Assembly: GCA_036678685.1 (NCBI GenBank)
Contig: JAZIHH010000020.1
Coordinates: 1 to 64,000, forward strand
Length of the DNA stretch: 64,000 bases
Direction: 5' to 3'
Origin: JAZIHH01 sp036678685
GTDB lineage: Bacteria; Bacillota; UBA4882; UBA10575
Every line of letters begins with the position of its first letter. Position 1 is the first letter of the stretch. This document shows, one piece after another, positions 51,535 to 59,762 of the stretch. Under the pieces are notes generated by a model that worked only from the letters and a program-made list of their open reading frames with translations, was not told the origin of the DNA and ran no database searches. The position numbers and the translations under genes are program-made.

Positions 51535-52407
51535 GTGAAACCGTGGACGGGGTCTTTTGTGCACAAAAGGAGACGGGGCCAGAAACTGTTGCTCGGGATC
51601 AGTTTCTTTGTTTTTTTGTCTCTGCTATGCGTCCATGCCGGTCTGCAGAAAATAGGGACCGAATTTCTCAACCGCCCCCTGAATATTTTGGTCCTGGGGG
51701 TTGACGCTCTAGCCGAAGATGACGGTTTTGACTGGCCGCGGAGCGATACCATCCTTTTTGTTGCCCTGCGTCCGGAAACGGGGAGAATTGGCGTTTTTTC
51801 CATTCCCCGGGACAGCCTGGTGGAGATCCCCGGTCTCGGGCGGGAGCGGATTAATAAAGCTTACGCCTATGGAGGTTACGATTTAACCCGGCGCGTGGTG
51901 GAAGAGGTAATGGGAAGGCCGGTCCACCGGTATGTGGTTGTCAATTTTGAGGGCTTTAAAGAATTGGTGGATCTGGTGGGCGGGGTGGAAATAACCGTCG
52001 ACAAGAGGATGCTCTACACGGACCACAGCGCCGGCTTCCGGATCGATCTTCAACCCGGGCCCCAGACCCTGCTGGGAGAGGACGCCTTGGGGTATGTCCG
52101 TTACCGGCAAGACCGGTTGGGAGATATAACAAGGGTGCAGCGGCAACAGAAGTTTTTGTCCGCTCTGGCCAGGAAATTGGCGCAAAAAGAGATGGTTTTT
52201 AAGGCTTTCTCCCTTTTGCGCATTGCCCGGAAATACCTGCAGACCGATCTGACCCTTCCCGAACTGGCGGCGCTTTATTGTTGCGCCGGCCGTTTCAACC
52301 TGGAGGAGGATCTGATCACCGCCACTTTGCCGGGGGAGTTTTACCAGGTTTACTGGCGCCTGCATGAAAAGGAGATCAGCCGCCTCCTTGAGAGGGAAGG
52401 GTTTTAA
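51535..52407 (+). CDS. LytR-CpsA-Psr (LCP) family glycan ligase
   Basis: LCP proteins attach undecaprenyl-linked glycans such as teichoic acids to peptidoglycan outside the membrane. A basic N-terminus and one membrane segment (KLLLGISFFVFLSLLCVH) precede the LCP domain: NILVLGVDAL, RSDTILFVALRPE, SIPRDSLVEI, GRERINKAYAYGG, VVNFEGFKELVDLVGGVE and ALGYVRYRQDRLGDITRVQRQQ. The conserved Arg and Asp residues for the pyrophosphate are present. It is a short form (about 290 residues). I choose GTG 51535, 9 bases after GAGGTG. Confidence 0.9.
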   Translation: MKPWTGSFVHKRRRGQKLLLGISFFVFLSLLCVHAGLQKIGTEFLNRPLNILVLGVDALAEDDGFDWPRSDTILFVALRPETGRIGVFSIPRDSLVEIPGLGRERINKAYAYGGYDLTRRVVEEVMGRPVHRYVVVNFEGFKELVDLVGGVEITVDKRMLYTDHSAGFRIDLQPGPQTLLGEDALGYVRYRQDRLGDITRVQRQQKFLSALARKLAQKEMVFKAFSLLRIARKYLQTDLTLPELAALYCCAGRFNLEEDLITATLPGEFYQVYWRLHEKEISRLLEREGF

Positions 52408-52450
52408 AAGTTATAAATATTGCCGGAAATAATATATTGCCAGGGGATGT

Positions 52451-53209
52451 ATGCCGATGAAAATTGATCTGATCATGGCGCCCGGAAAGCCGCGGGATTT
52501 GCAGGGGAAAACCGTGGTGGTCATCGATGTTTTACGGGCGACCAGTACGATTTTAACCGCTTTGGCCAATGGTTGTCGGGAGGTCGTTCCTGTGGTTGAA
52601 CCGGAGGAGGCTTTTGCATTGGCCGGCCGGCTGGGGAGAGACCGTTGTTTGCTCGGGGGAGAACGGAAAGGAATTAAGATTCCCGGGTTTGATCTGGGCA
52701 ATTCTCCCGCGGAGTATAAAAGGGAGGTTGTAGCCGGGAAAACGGTAGTGCTCTGTACTACCAACGGCACGGCGGCTTTAAAAGAAGCCCAAAGCGGAGC
52801 GGAAGTCCTGGTCGGGGCTTTTTTAAATATGAGCAGAATTACTTCCTACCTGAAACAGGTTACCGGGGAGATCGTTCTCTTTTGTGCGGGAAAGGAGGGC
52901 GCCCCCACCCTGGAGGATCTGTTGTGCGCAGGTATGATCGTGGACCATCTGGTCTTTGCCGCCAAGAAGGAGCCGGTAGAGGAGTTGACCGATACGGCGA
53001 AAATTGCCATGTTTGCCGCCCGGCAGATGGCGGCCGGTCCGGGGCCGGTGGTGGCCTTGGCCCAAACCGAACACGGCCGCTACCTTTCTTCTTTGGGTTT
53101 TACCGGTGACCTCCGCTACTGCGGGCAGGTGGATTTGCTCTCTTCAATGGCAGTCTTTGAAGGGGGAAGGATTATCTTAAAGCAGAACGGCGCGCCCGAG
53201 TCGCCCTAG
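52451..53209 (+). CDS. ComB-family 2-phosphosulfolactate phosphatase-like protein
   Basis: The sequence shows the ComB pattern: VVIDVLRATSTILTALANG, LLGGERKGIKIPGFDLGNSP, VLCTTNGTAAL and CAGKEGAPTLEDLLCAG, with acidic residues for Mg. Characterised members dephosphorylate 2-phosphosulfolactate (coenzyme M and sulfolactate pathways). Coenzyme M is not expected here, so the true substrate may differ; sulfolactate is known in spores of some bacilli. AGGGG precedes the ATG; another ATG lies two codons later. Confidence 0.8.
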   Translation: MPMKIDLIMAPGKPRDLQGKTVVVIDVLRATSTILTALANGCREVVPVVEPEEAFALAGRLGRDRCLLGGERKGIKIPGFDLGNSPAEYKREVVAGKTVVLCTTNGTAALKEAQSGAEVLVGAFLNMSRITSYLKQVTGEIVLFCAGKEGAPTLEDLLCAGMIVDHLVFAAKKEPVEELTDTAKIAMFAARQMAAGPGPVVALAQTEHGRYLSSLGFTGDLRYCGQVDLLSSMAVFEGGRIILKQNGAPESP

Positions 53210-53235
53210 AACCCTACGGGCCGTCTCCCTACAGG

Positions 53236-54858
53236 TCACGAATAAATTACTACCCGGTTGCGCCCGGCCGCTTTGGCCCGGTAGAGGGCTTCGTCGGCCC
53301 TGATGAACAATTCGTCGATGTTTCCGGCCTGTTCGGGTACGGCGGCGATCCCCCCGCTGATGGTCAGGGAGAAGTTTTCCCCTTTCATGCTGGTGAAGGT
53401 GGTAAGACCAATCCGGCGCCGGATATTTTCCGCTGTTTTTAGCAAATGTCCGAGATCGCCGGTATTCTTGAGGAGAATAAATTCCTCGCCCCCGAATCTT
53501 CCGGTCAGCCACCCTTCCTCTTTCTCTGTTTCTTCCCGGAGAATGGCGGCGATTCTTTTCAGAACCTGGTCTCCGGTCAAGTGTCCGTGATGGTCGTTGA
53601 CTTGTTTAAAATGATCGATATCAAAAATAACACAACCGAGTACCAGATTTTCTCCCTGCTTTTTTTCAAGGGTGGAAAGGTAATTGTTAATATAATACCT
53701 GTTGTACAAACCGGTCAACGGGTCGCGCCAGGCCAGCTGCTGAGTTTTGCGGTGGAGAATCACATTGGCCAAAGCCAGACTTAACTGGTTGGCGATAATT
53801 TGCAAGAGTTCCAACTGGTCCCCGTTGAAAGCCCCTTCCTGGGATTGGGCGGCCACCATGACCCCGATTTTTTCCTCCTGGGTAAAAAGGGGAAGCAAAA
53901 AAAAGGATTTGATCCCCTGTTGCTGCCATTCCGCGAGTTCCTCCGGGGGGACGTCTTTTTCGTTGGCGACCGTCTTTTTTTCTAAAACCTGATAAATAAA
54001 GCCATCCGGTTTATTAATGACTTGGAGGAGGCCGGAGAAATCCCTGGTGCCGGAGACGGCCAGCAGATTCAAGCTTCCTCCGTTGATTTTGTTGAGACCG
54101 AAAATGGTGCACATGGTGGTGCCGAGGACGCCCTGGATCACATCGGTTATTTTCTCCAGCAACCCCGGATCTTTCATTTCGTGCAGCAGGTATTGTTGGA
54201 TGAGGGTCAAGGTGTAAGAGGCGGCGTATTTCTCTTCCAAAGCCGCGTTGGTTTGGTAGAGCTGGCGAAGGTTGTTCTCTTTTTCGACCAGAAGTTTTTC
54301 CAGATTGGCAATGAGCCTCTTGTTATGCCGGGAATACGAAAAAGACAACAAGCCGGTCATAATCATAATAAGTATTGAACCGGCGATGCTTAAAACTTGG
54401 AAGAGGTAAGTAAAACCCATTTCGTGCAAGATACGGGCGCCGGGGTTCCAGAGGATGACAATATTGATTAAAAAGGCCGGAACAGAAAGCATAACGGTCA
54501 TTTTTAATTCCCCGGGAAAAACTTCCAACGTGGCATTGAAGATTAGCAGAAAATAAAGAATAATCAGAAAATTGAGAGGAAAGAGCCCGAGATTATACAG
54601 GGTAAAGATGGCCGTAACATCAAAAAAGGGGAATAATTTTAAACAACGTTGGGCCCAAGGATCATCCCGCCGTAAAAGGAGGTTTTTAATCAGAACAATC
54701 CCCAAATTGTAGAAGATGATAAACAAGTAATAGGCGAAAAGATCCGGCCGGAACATCCTGACGGGCAGCGCGGTAACGGCCATAAACAAGACGATTAGCT
54801 TTTGGATGTTCAGGATAAGGCGTCGGCGACAATAAATATAGCTGTCACGCGAGGTCAT
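53236..54858 (-). CDS. membrane GAF-GGDEF diguanylate cyclase
   Basis: About six membrane segments (first 190 residues), a short coiled coil (NKRLIANLEKLLVEKENNLRQL), a GAF domain (about residues 215-370) and a GGDEF domain with DPLTGLYNRYY, FDIDHFKQVNDHHGHLTGD and the active loop GGEEF. The product c-di-GMP controls surface or motility switches. The inhibitory I-site RxxD is absent (EEGW at that position), so product inhibition is unlikely. I take the ATG at 54858, preceded by AGGTGA; an ATG six codons upstream is possible. It is convergent with the ComB gene. Confidence 0.88.
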   Translation of the reverse strand: MTSRDSYIYCRRRLILNIQKLIVLFMAVTALPVRMFRPDLFAYYLFIIFYNLGIVLIKNLLLRRDDPWAQRCLKLFPFFDVTAIFTLYNLGLFPLNFLIILYFLLIFNATLEVFPGELKMTVMLSVPAFLINIVILWNPGARILHEMGFTYLFQVLSIAGSILIMIMTGLLSFSYSRHNKRLIANLEKLLVEKENNLRQLYQTNAALEEKYAASYTLTLIQQYLLHEMKDPGLLEKITDVIQGVLGTTMCTIFGLNKINGGSLNLLAVSGTRDFSGLLQVINKPDGFIYQVLEKKTVANEKDVPPEELAEWQQQGIKSFFLLPLFTQEEKIGVMVAAQSQEGAFNGDQLELLQIIANQLSLALANVILHRKTQQLAWRDPLTGLYNRYYINNYLSTLEKKQGENLVLGCVIFDIDHFKQVNDHHGHLTGDQVLKRIAAILREETEKEEGWLTGRFGGEEFILLKNTGDLGHLLKTAENIRRRIGLTTFTSMKGENFSLTISGGIAAVPEQAGNIDELFIRADEALYRAKAAGRNRVVIYS

Positions 54859-54994
54859 TTGGTCACCTACTTTCATTGCAAGGCGGAACCCCTCCTATTA
54901 GCTGATTCGGAAAAAACGGCAATTTTCTTTAATTTTCTATTTTTCGCGGAAAATTTCGGGAAGAAAGGTGTTGTTTGGTTTTTTACGGGTAAAG

Positions 54995-55023
54995 TTGTTT
55001 TCTCCAATATAGTATATTATATT
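54995..55023 (+). promoter_or_regulatory. sigma-A-type promoter before the kinase-like gene
   Basis: TTGTTT (54995-55000), 17 bases, TATATT (55018-55023) in an AT-rich region between the divergent cyclase gene and the kinase-like gene. The -10 is good and the -35 moderate. Confidence 0.4.
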
Positions 55024-55085
55024 ATAAACAGAAAAAGGACAACCAGGGTGTTAATAGTTATTCGCAATAAACAGGAGGTGAAAAA

Positions 55086-56522
55086 GTGCAATTTTCGATC
55101 ACAGAAACCAGGCAAGCGGCCAACGGAAGAAAAATGTTGCTCGTGAAAGGGGATGACGGGCGGAAATACCTTTGCGAGGCGCTGGATCTTAATGTTTCCC
55201 CTAAAGAACGGTTCTTTCTGGAGTTAATCCGTACCCTCCGGGAGACCATCCGGCGGTTGCCCCCTCCCCCGCCGGAGAGCAGTCTTCTGGCTTACCGGGG
55301 GGTGGAAAGAATTGACGGCGAGTATTATCTGGTACTCCCCTTCCGGCAAGACCTCTGGGACAGCTGGACTTCCTGGGGGGAACATGAGTTTACCCTGAAA
55401 GAATTGACGGCCGCCGGCCGGGCGATGGGGGAGGTTCTGCAGTTCTTTAAAGAGCAGGGTGAATACCCGCAGGGCTTTTTCTTGACCGACCTCATCTTTT
55501 TGGGAGAAGAGAAAATTGGCGTTTTCGATCCCCGGGTCCACGGTCTGCTGGCGCCTTACCGTCCGGAAGCCGGTTTGCGGGAAGGTTTTCGCCCGCCGGA
55601 GGTGATCCGCGGCGGGGAGTGGGAAGAAAAAGCCAATCTGTATACCGCCGGCTTGACCTTATATTATCTGGCGACCGGGGTTTACCCTTTTCCGCTGGGT
55701 AATAAAGAGGAGACCGCCACCGGCATTTTACGGGAGGAACCCCTGGATCCCAGGTATCACCGGCCGGAGATGGGTAGCGGTTTGGCCCGGCTCCTCTCCG
55801 CCCTTTTACAGAAAAAACCAGAAAAACGGCCCGGGTTGGAGGAATACGGCAAGGTTCTGGAGGAGATCTTGTCTGAGGACGGGTTTCAGGCTACCCCGGA
55901 GGAAAAAGCCCTTTTTGCCCGGGAAGGGGAAGCGAAACGGCGCCGGGTTGAACAAAAAAGGAAACTGTACTGGTGGTGGCTGAGACTAAGGTGGCCGGCG
56001 CTGGTCGCCTGTTGTTTAGCCCTGGTTTTTTATTTTCTCTCCCGGCCCGCTTATGAAGAGGTGATCACCCCGTCGACAACTCCCGCGGAAGTAGTGGCCT
56101 TTTTTTATGAAGGGTTGGCGGCCCTCGACACGCTAAGGGTTGAGGAGACCTTGGCGCGGGACGCGGGAAAGGATTATCGCAATCTCATCGCCGCTTTGTA
56201 CGTCATCTCCCGGACGCGCATGGCCTATGAAGGTTTCCTCCCCCCTTTTGTTCTTGTTGAGAACCTGCAAATACAAGAAGCCGGCCATTCCACCGCCGGC
56301 CGGCCCGTCTTTTCCACCAGTTATGTCTTTAAATATTTGGAAGGGGAAAAATATATTGTCCAGGAGCGCCGGGACGAGTTGTCCCTGGAGAGAATTGATG
56401 ATAAATGGCGGATCGTTGAAGTAGTCACCGAGATTTTGTCCACGGAAACCGAACCGCTTCCGGAGAAGAAAGAGGACGGCTTATTTGCCCCGTACCCGTC
56501 GCCGGGAGCAGGCGCCGAATAA
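55086..56522 (+). CDS. membrane-anchored Ser/Thr kinase-like protein (probable pseudokinase)
   Basis: The first 270 residues follow a bacterial Ser/Thr kinase fold: FRPPEVIRGGEWEEKANLYTAGLTLYYLATGVYPFP is the APE/F-helix region (written here as FRPPEVIRGGEWEEKANLY and TAGLTLYYLATGVYPFP), and LLQKKPEKRPGLEEY ends it. Catalytic parts are degenerate: no VAIK-type Lys is clear, the HRDLKxxN loop reads FFLTDLIFL, and DFG reads VFDP. A basic stretch and one membrane segment (ALVACCLALVFYFL, about 305-325) lead to an outside domain of 150 residues with an NTF2-like pattern. The topology resembles YabT, whose gene lies near spoIIE in Bacillus. GTG follows AGGAGGTG. Confidence 0.65.
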   Translation: MQFSITETRQAANGRKMLLVKGDDGRKYLCEALDLNVSPKERFFLELIRTLRETIRRLPPPPPESSLLAYRGVERIDGEYYLVLPFRQDLWDSWTSWGEHEFTLKELTAAGRAMGEVLQFFKEQGEYPQGFFLTDLIFLGEEKIGVFDPRVHGLLAPYRPEAGLREGFRPPEVIRGGEWEEKANLYTAGLTLYYLATGVYPFPLGNKEETATGILREEPLDPRYHRPEMGSGLARLLSALLQKKPEKRPGLEEYGKVLEEILSEDGFQATPEEKALFAREGEAKRRRVEQKRKLYWWWLRLRWPALVACCLALVFYFLSRPAYEEVITPSTTPAEVVAFFYEGLAALDTLRVEETLARDAGKDYRNLIAALYVISRTRMAYEGFLPPFVLVENLQIQEAGHSTAGRPVFSTSYVFKYLEGEKYIVQERRDELSLERIDDKWRIVEVVTEILSTETEPLPEKKEDGLFAPYPSPGAGAE

Positions 56523-56548
56523 CCGGAAATTTAGAAGGAGGTACGACG

Positions 56549-57094
56549 GTGGAAGAGATCAAAGAAGTGCTTTTTACCCGGGAGACAATTGCCGCCCGGG
56601 TCAAAGAACTCGGCGCGCAGATTTCCGCTGATTACGCCGGTAAGAACCTTGTGGTTATAGGAGTGCTGAAAGGGGCCTTGCTGTTCATGGCCGATTTGAT
56701 CCGTGAGATAGAAACGCCCCTGCAATATGATCTGATTGCGGTTTCCAGTTACGGAGCTTCGACCACCTCCTCGGGTATTGTGCGGATCATCAAGGATATT
56801 GATATGAGCATTGAGAATGAACATGTTCTGGTCATCGAGGACATAGTTGATACCGGTTTAACGCTCAGGTATCTGATGGAAACATTATGGTCCCGGCGGC
56901 CGAAGTCCTTAAAATCCTGCGTTTTGTTGGATAAACCTTACCGCCGGAAGACGGAAATTGTCCCGGATTATACGGGTTTCGAGATTCCCGACTATTTTGT
57001 GGTCGGGTACGGGCTGGATTTTGCCCAGCGTTTCCGTAATTTACCGATGATTGCTGTTCTCAAACCGGACGTTTACGCCAAATATGAAGCGTAA
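56549..57094 (+). CDS. hpt: hypoxanthine-guanine phosphoribosyltransferase
   Basis: A purine salvage enzyme that joins hypoxanthine or guanine to PRPP. VVIGVLKGALLFMADL contains the flexible-loop side, SSYGASTTSSG the hood loop, and VLVIEDIVDTGLTLRYL the PRPP-binding motif. The length of 181 residues is standard. GAAGGAGG precedes the GTG start. It is followed 11 bases later by guaA, forming a guanine-nucleotide unit. Confidence 0.95.
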   Translation: MEEIKEVLFTRETIAARVKELGAQISADYAGKNLVVIGVLKGALLFMADLIREIETPLQYDLIAVSSYGASTTSSGIVRIIKDIDMSIENEHVLVIEDIVDTGLTLRYLMETLWSRRPKSLKSCVLLDKPYRRKTEIVPDYTGFEIPDYFVVGYGLDFAQRFRNLPMIAVLKPDVYAKYEA

Positions 57095-57105
57095 GGTGGG
57101 AGAGG

Positions 57106-58647
57106 ATGAAAGGCATAGATACCGTTGCGGTTCTTGACTTCGGTTCGCCGTCTGCCCGGTTGCTGGCGCGGAAGATCCGGGAAGCAAGGGTTTTTAGTGA
57201 GATTTTACCCTTTGACACCCCGCCGGAAAAGTTGAAAGCCCTTGCTCCCTGCGGCCTCGTTCTCGCCGGGGGACCGGAGGGGACAGACCATGGGGCCGCC
57301 CCCAGGTGTCACCCGGGAATTTTTCAGTTGGGAATCCCGGTCTTGGCGATCGGTTACGGGATGCAACTTTTATTGCAGGAGTTCGGCGGGAAGGTGCGGG
57401 CGGCAGCCGCTCCGGAGTACGGGCGGGCCACTTTAAAGGTGGAAAATCCGGAGCCCCTTTTTATGGAGTTTTCCGGTTCCACGGTGGAGGTTTGGCTGAA
57501 CCACGGGTTTCAGGTGGAAGAACCGCCGCCCGGTTTTACGGTGCTGGCCGCCGCCGCCCACGCTCCGGCAGCGGCCGTGGGGAATCACGAAAAACGCCTT
57601 TACGGGCTGCAGTTTCATCCTGAGGTGACCCGGACGCCGGCCGGATTCTCCATTATCAGTAATTTTTTATACCAAGTCTGCCGGTGCCGGCCCGGGTGGA
57701 CGCCGGAAGCATTTATCGAACGGACCGTTGCGGAAATAAAGGAGACCGCCGGCGGGAAACGGGTGCTTTGCGCCCTCAGCGGCGGAGTGGATTCCACCGT
57801 GGCCGCCGCCCTGGTACAACGGGCGGTCGGAGCCGGTCTGAACTGCATATTTGTTGACCACGGCCTTTTGCGTAAAGGGGAAGCCGAGAGGATCCGGCGT
57901 TTTTTTCAAGATGAATTTCCCCTTAATTTGGTTGTGGTTGAAGCCGGGGAACGGTTTTTAAAACGGTTGCGGGGAATAACCGACCCGGAGGAAAAAAGAC
58001 GGGTGGTCGGTGCGGAGTTTATCAGGGTTTTTGAAGAGGAAGCGCGCAAACTGGGAACAGTCGATTTTTTGGTCCAGGGGACGTTGTATCCGGACGTTAT
58101 AGAGAGTGTGACCCGGGACGGAACGGTGAAAATTAAAAGCCACCATAATGTGGGCGGCCTGCCGCCGGATTTGAAGTTCAAACTTCTGGAACCGTTCCGG
58201 CTGCTTTTCAAAGACGAGGTGCGGGTGGTCGGTACCAAACTGGGCCTGCCGGAGGAAGTGGTTTGGCGTCAACCTTTCCCCGGGCCGGGTTTGGCCGTAC
58301 GGGTCCTCGGGGAGGTTACCCCGGAGAAACTGGCCCTTCTCCGTGAAGCGGACAGTATTGTCACCCGGGAAATTACCGCGGCCGGCTGGTACCATAAACT
58401 TTGGCAGGCCTTCGCAGTATTAACGGAGACGCGAAGCGTGGGGGTGAGAGGGGGCAAGAGGTCATACGAGCATGTCCTGGTGGTGCGGGCGGTGACCAGT
58501 GAGGATGCGATGTCAGCCGATTGGGCCAGGCTCCCCTATGACCTTTTGGACCGGATCGCCCGGCGGATCATCAATGAGGTTCCCGGGATTAACCGGGTCG
58601 TTTACGATATCACGGCCAAACCGCCCGGGACGATCGAGTGGGAGTGA
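57106..58647 (+). CDS. guaA: GMP synthase with degenerate glutaminase domain
   Basis: GuaA aminates XMP to GMP. The C-terminal synthetase half is intact: CALSGGVDSTVAAAL (ATP pyrophosphatase loop), FVDHGLLRKGEAE, VQGTLYPDVIES, IKSHHNVGGLP, PFPGPGLAVR and the terminal KPPGTIEWE. The N-terminal glutaminase keeps the fold and the FHPEV His-Glu pair, but the nucleophile motif GICYGMQ reads AIGYGMQ: Gly83 (codon 57352-57354) replaces the catalytic Cys. FGSQYTQL reads FGSPSARL and GGPxSV reads GGPEGT. The enzyme should therefore use free ammonia, not glutamine. It is full length at 513 residues. Confidence 0.95.
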   Translation: MKGIDTVAVLDFGSPSARLLARKIREARVFSEILPFDTPPEKLKALAPCGLVLAGGPEGTDHGAAPRCHPGIFQLGIPVLAIGYGMQLLLQEFGGKVRAAAAPEYGRATLKVENPEPLFMEFSGSTVEVWLNHGFQVEEPPPGFTVLAAAAHAPAAAVGNHEKRLYGLQFHPEVTRTPAGFSIISNFLYQVCRCRPGWTPEAFIERTVAEIKETAGGKRVLCALSGGVDSTVAAALVQRAVGAGLNCIFVDHGLLRKGEAERIRRFFQDEFPLNLVVVEAGERFLKRLRGITDPEEKRRVVGAEFIRVFEEEARKLGTVDFLVQGTLYPDVIESVTRDGTVKIKSHHNVGGLPPDLKFKLLEPFRLLFKDEVRVVGTKLGLPEEVVWRQPFPGPGLAVRVLGEVTPEKLALLREADSIVTREITAAGWYHKLWQAFAVLTETRSVGVRGGKRSYEHVLVVRAVTSEDAMSADWARLPYDLLDRIARRIINEVPGINRVVYDITAKPPGTIEWE

Positions 58648-58728
58648 TTGTTTCCGGAGGTATGAACCTTTCCCCCCGGGGTACAATAGAACGGGGTAAC
58701 CACATGTCAAAAGAAGGAGGAAAGGAAG

Positions 58729-59067
58729 ATGCCCCGGAGAAAAATGGAAGAAGTCACCGATGGCATTTATCTTGAACCCGTACCGATTACCGCCGGCGAT
58801 GAGGTAAGAATCAAGTACAAGGGAATATTGGCGCAAACCGGCGCCGAGAGGATTTATCTGCATACCGGATACGGCTATGACCAATGGTCAAATGTGCAAA
58901 CAATCCCCATGAGGAAAACCAGAGACGGCGGGTGGTCGGCACGGATAAAAGTGACCGACAATTCCCGCCTGAATTTTTGTTTCCATGACAATGCCAATCA
59001 CTGGGATAATAATTCCGGGCGCAATTGGTCATATGAGATTCACAAAGGATCCCCGCCCCGGATGTGA
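58729..59067 (+). CDS. single-domain starch-binding (CBM25/53-like) protein
   Basis: The 112 residues form one carbohydrate-binding module: IKYKGILAQTGAERIYLHTGYGYDQWSN is its core (quoted as VRIKYKGILAQTGAERI and YLHTGYGYDQWSN), with IPMRKTRDGGWSARIKV and FCFHDNANHWDNNSGRNW. The aromatic residues typical for alpha-glucan binding are present. There is no signal peptide and no catalytic domain, so it probably binds glycogen-like polymer or another glucan in the cytoplasm, or regulates an enzyme. AAGGAGGAAAGG precedes the ATG. Confidence 0.78.
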   Translation: MPRRKMEEVTDGIYLEPVPITAGDEVRIKYKGILAQTGAERIYLHTGYGYDQWSNVQTIPMRKTRDGGWSARIKVTDNSRLNFCFHDNANHWDNNSGRNWSYEIHKGSPPRM

Positions 59068-59097
59068 GGACGGTTTTTCCGCTCCCGGCCGCGGATT

Positions 59098-59156
59098 GCC
59101 CTCTTTTCGCCCGCCGCAGGAACAGCCGGGACCGCCGTTCCTGCGGTGAAGAAAAG
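59098..59156. repeat. long inverted repeat between the CBM gene and the receiver gene
   Basis: CCGCAGGAAC (59114-59123) pairs exactly with GTTCCTGCGG (59137-59146). GCCCTCTTTTC (59098-59108) pairs with GAAAAGGGC beyond it, with a small bulge. No T-run follows, so it is not a standard terminator; it may be a structured RNA or an RNA-stability element. Confidence 0.5.
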
Positions 59157-59283
59157 GGCGGGACAGCGGAGAACCCTTGCAAGCTTTGCAAATGGAAGGA
59201 TAAGGCAGGAGTTTTAAAAACTGTATAGAAAATATAGAATTATTTAGAGGAGTAAATTCCAAAAAAGCAAGGAGGGGGGGAAT

Positions 59284-59643
59284 ATGGCCAGAATACTGGT
59301 TATTGATGATTCCCCGCTCTTTAGAATGCTCCTTAAAGAAATTTTAGTTAAGAACGGGTATGAAGTTTTTGAAGCCGGAACAGTGGAAGAAGGCTTGAAA
59401 ATGTTTCAGGAAGTATCTCCGGATTTGGTGTTTAAAGATTTAATTATGGAAGACAGCAACCCTTTGGATGTAATCAAAGAATTAATCCGGCGCGATCCGG
59501 AAGCCAAGATTATCATCTGCAGCACGGAAGGACAAAAAAGCCTGATTTACCAGGCGATCAAGGCCGGCGCCAAGGATTTTTTGATTAAACCTTTTGACAC
59601 CAACCAGGTGACCATGACCGTCAACCGTCTGTTAGCCAATTAG
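59284..59643 (+). CDS. stand-alone CheY-like receiver domain
   Basis: The 119 residues are one receiver domain: ILVIDDSPLFRMLLKEIL (acidic pair), DLVFKDLIMEDSNPLDVIKEL with the phospho-acceptor Asp, IIICSTEGQKSLI (switch Ser/Thr) and KDFLIKPFDTNQV (Lys). After the Asp, the usual MPxxDG turn is replaced by MEDSNPLD, which may change phosphorylation kinetics. No output domain and no kinase are adjacent; partner unknown. AAGGAGGGGGG precedes the ATG. Confidence 0.88.
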   Translation: MARILVIDDSPLFRMLLKEILVKNGYEVFEAGTVEEGLKMFQEVSPDLVFKDLIMEDSNPLDVIKELIRRDPEAKIIICSTEGQKSLIYQAIKAGAKDFLIKPFDTNQVTMTVNRLLAN

Positions 59644-59664
59644 CCTCCAGAAATTTTCTGGAGG
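59644..59664. repeat. short palindrome after the receiver gene
   Basis: CCTCCAGAAA directly faces TTTCTGGAGG, with one central T, just after the stop codon. It lacks a T-run; it could be a weak terminator or a protein-binding palindrome. Confidence 0.4.
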
Positions 59665-59762
59665 AGAAAGATAAAGAAAAACGAAATTTTAAGATACCCG
59701 AAAGATACCCGGACGACGGAAACGACGAAACACAAGACGCAGCAACATAAGGAGGTTTTTTT

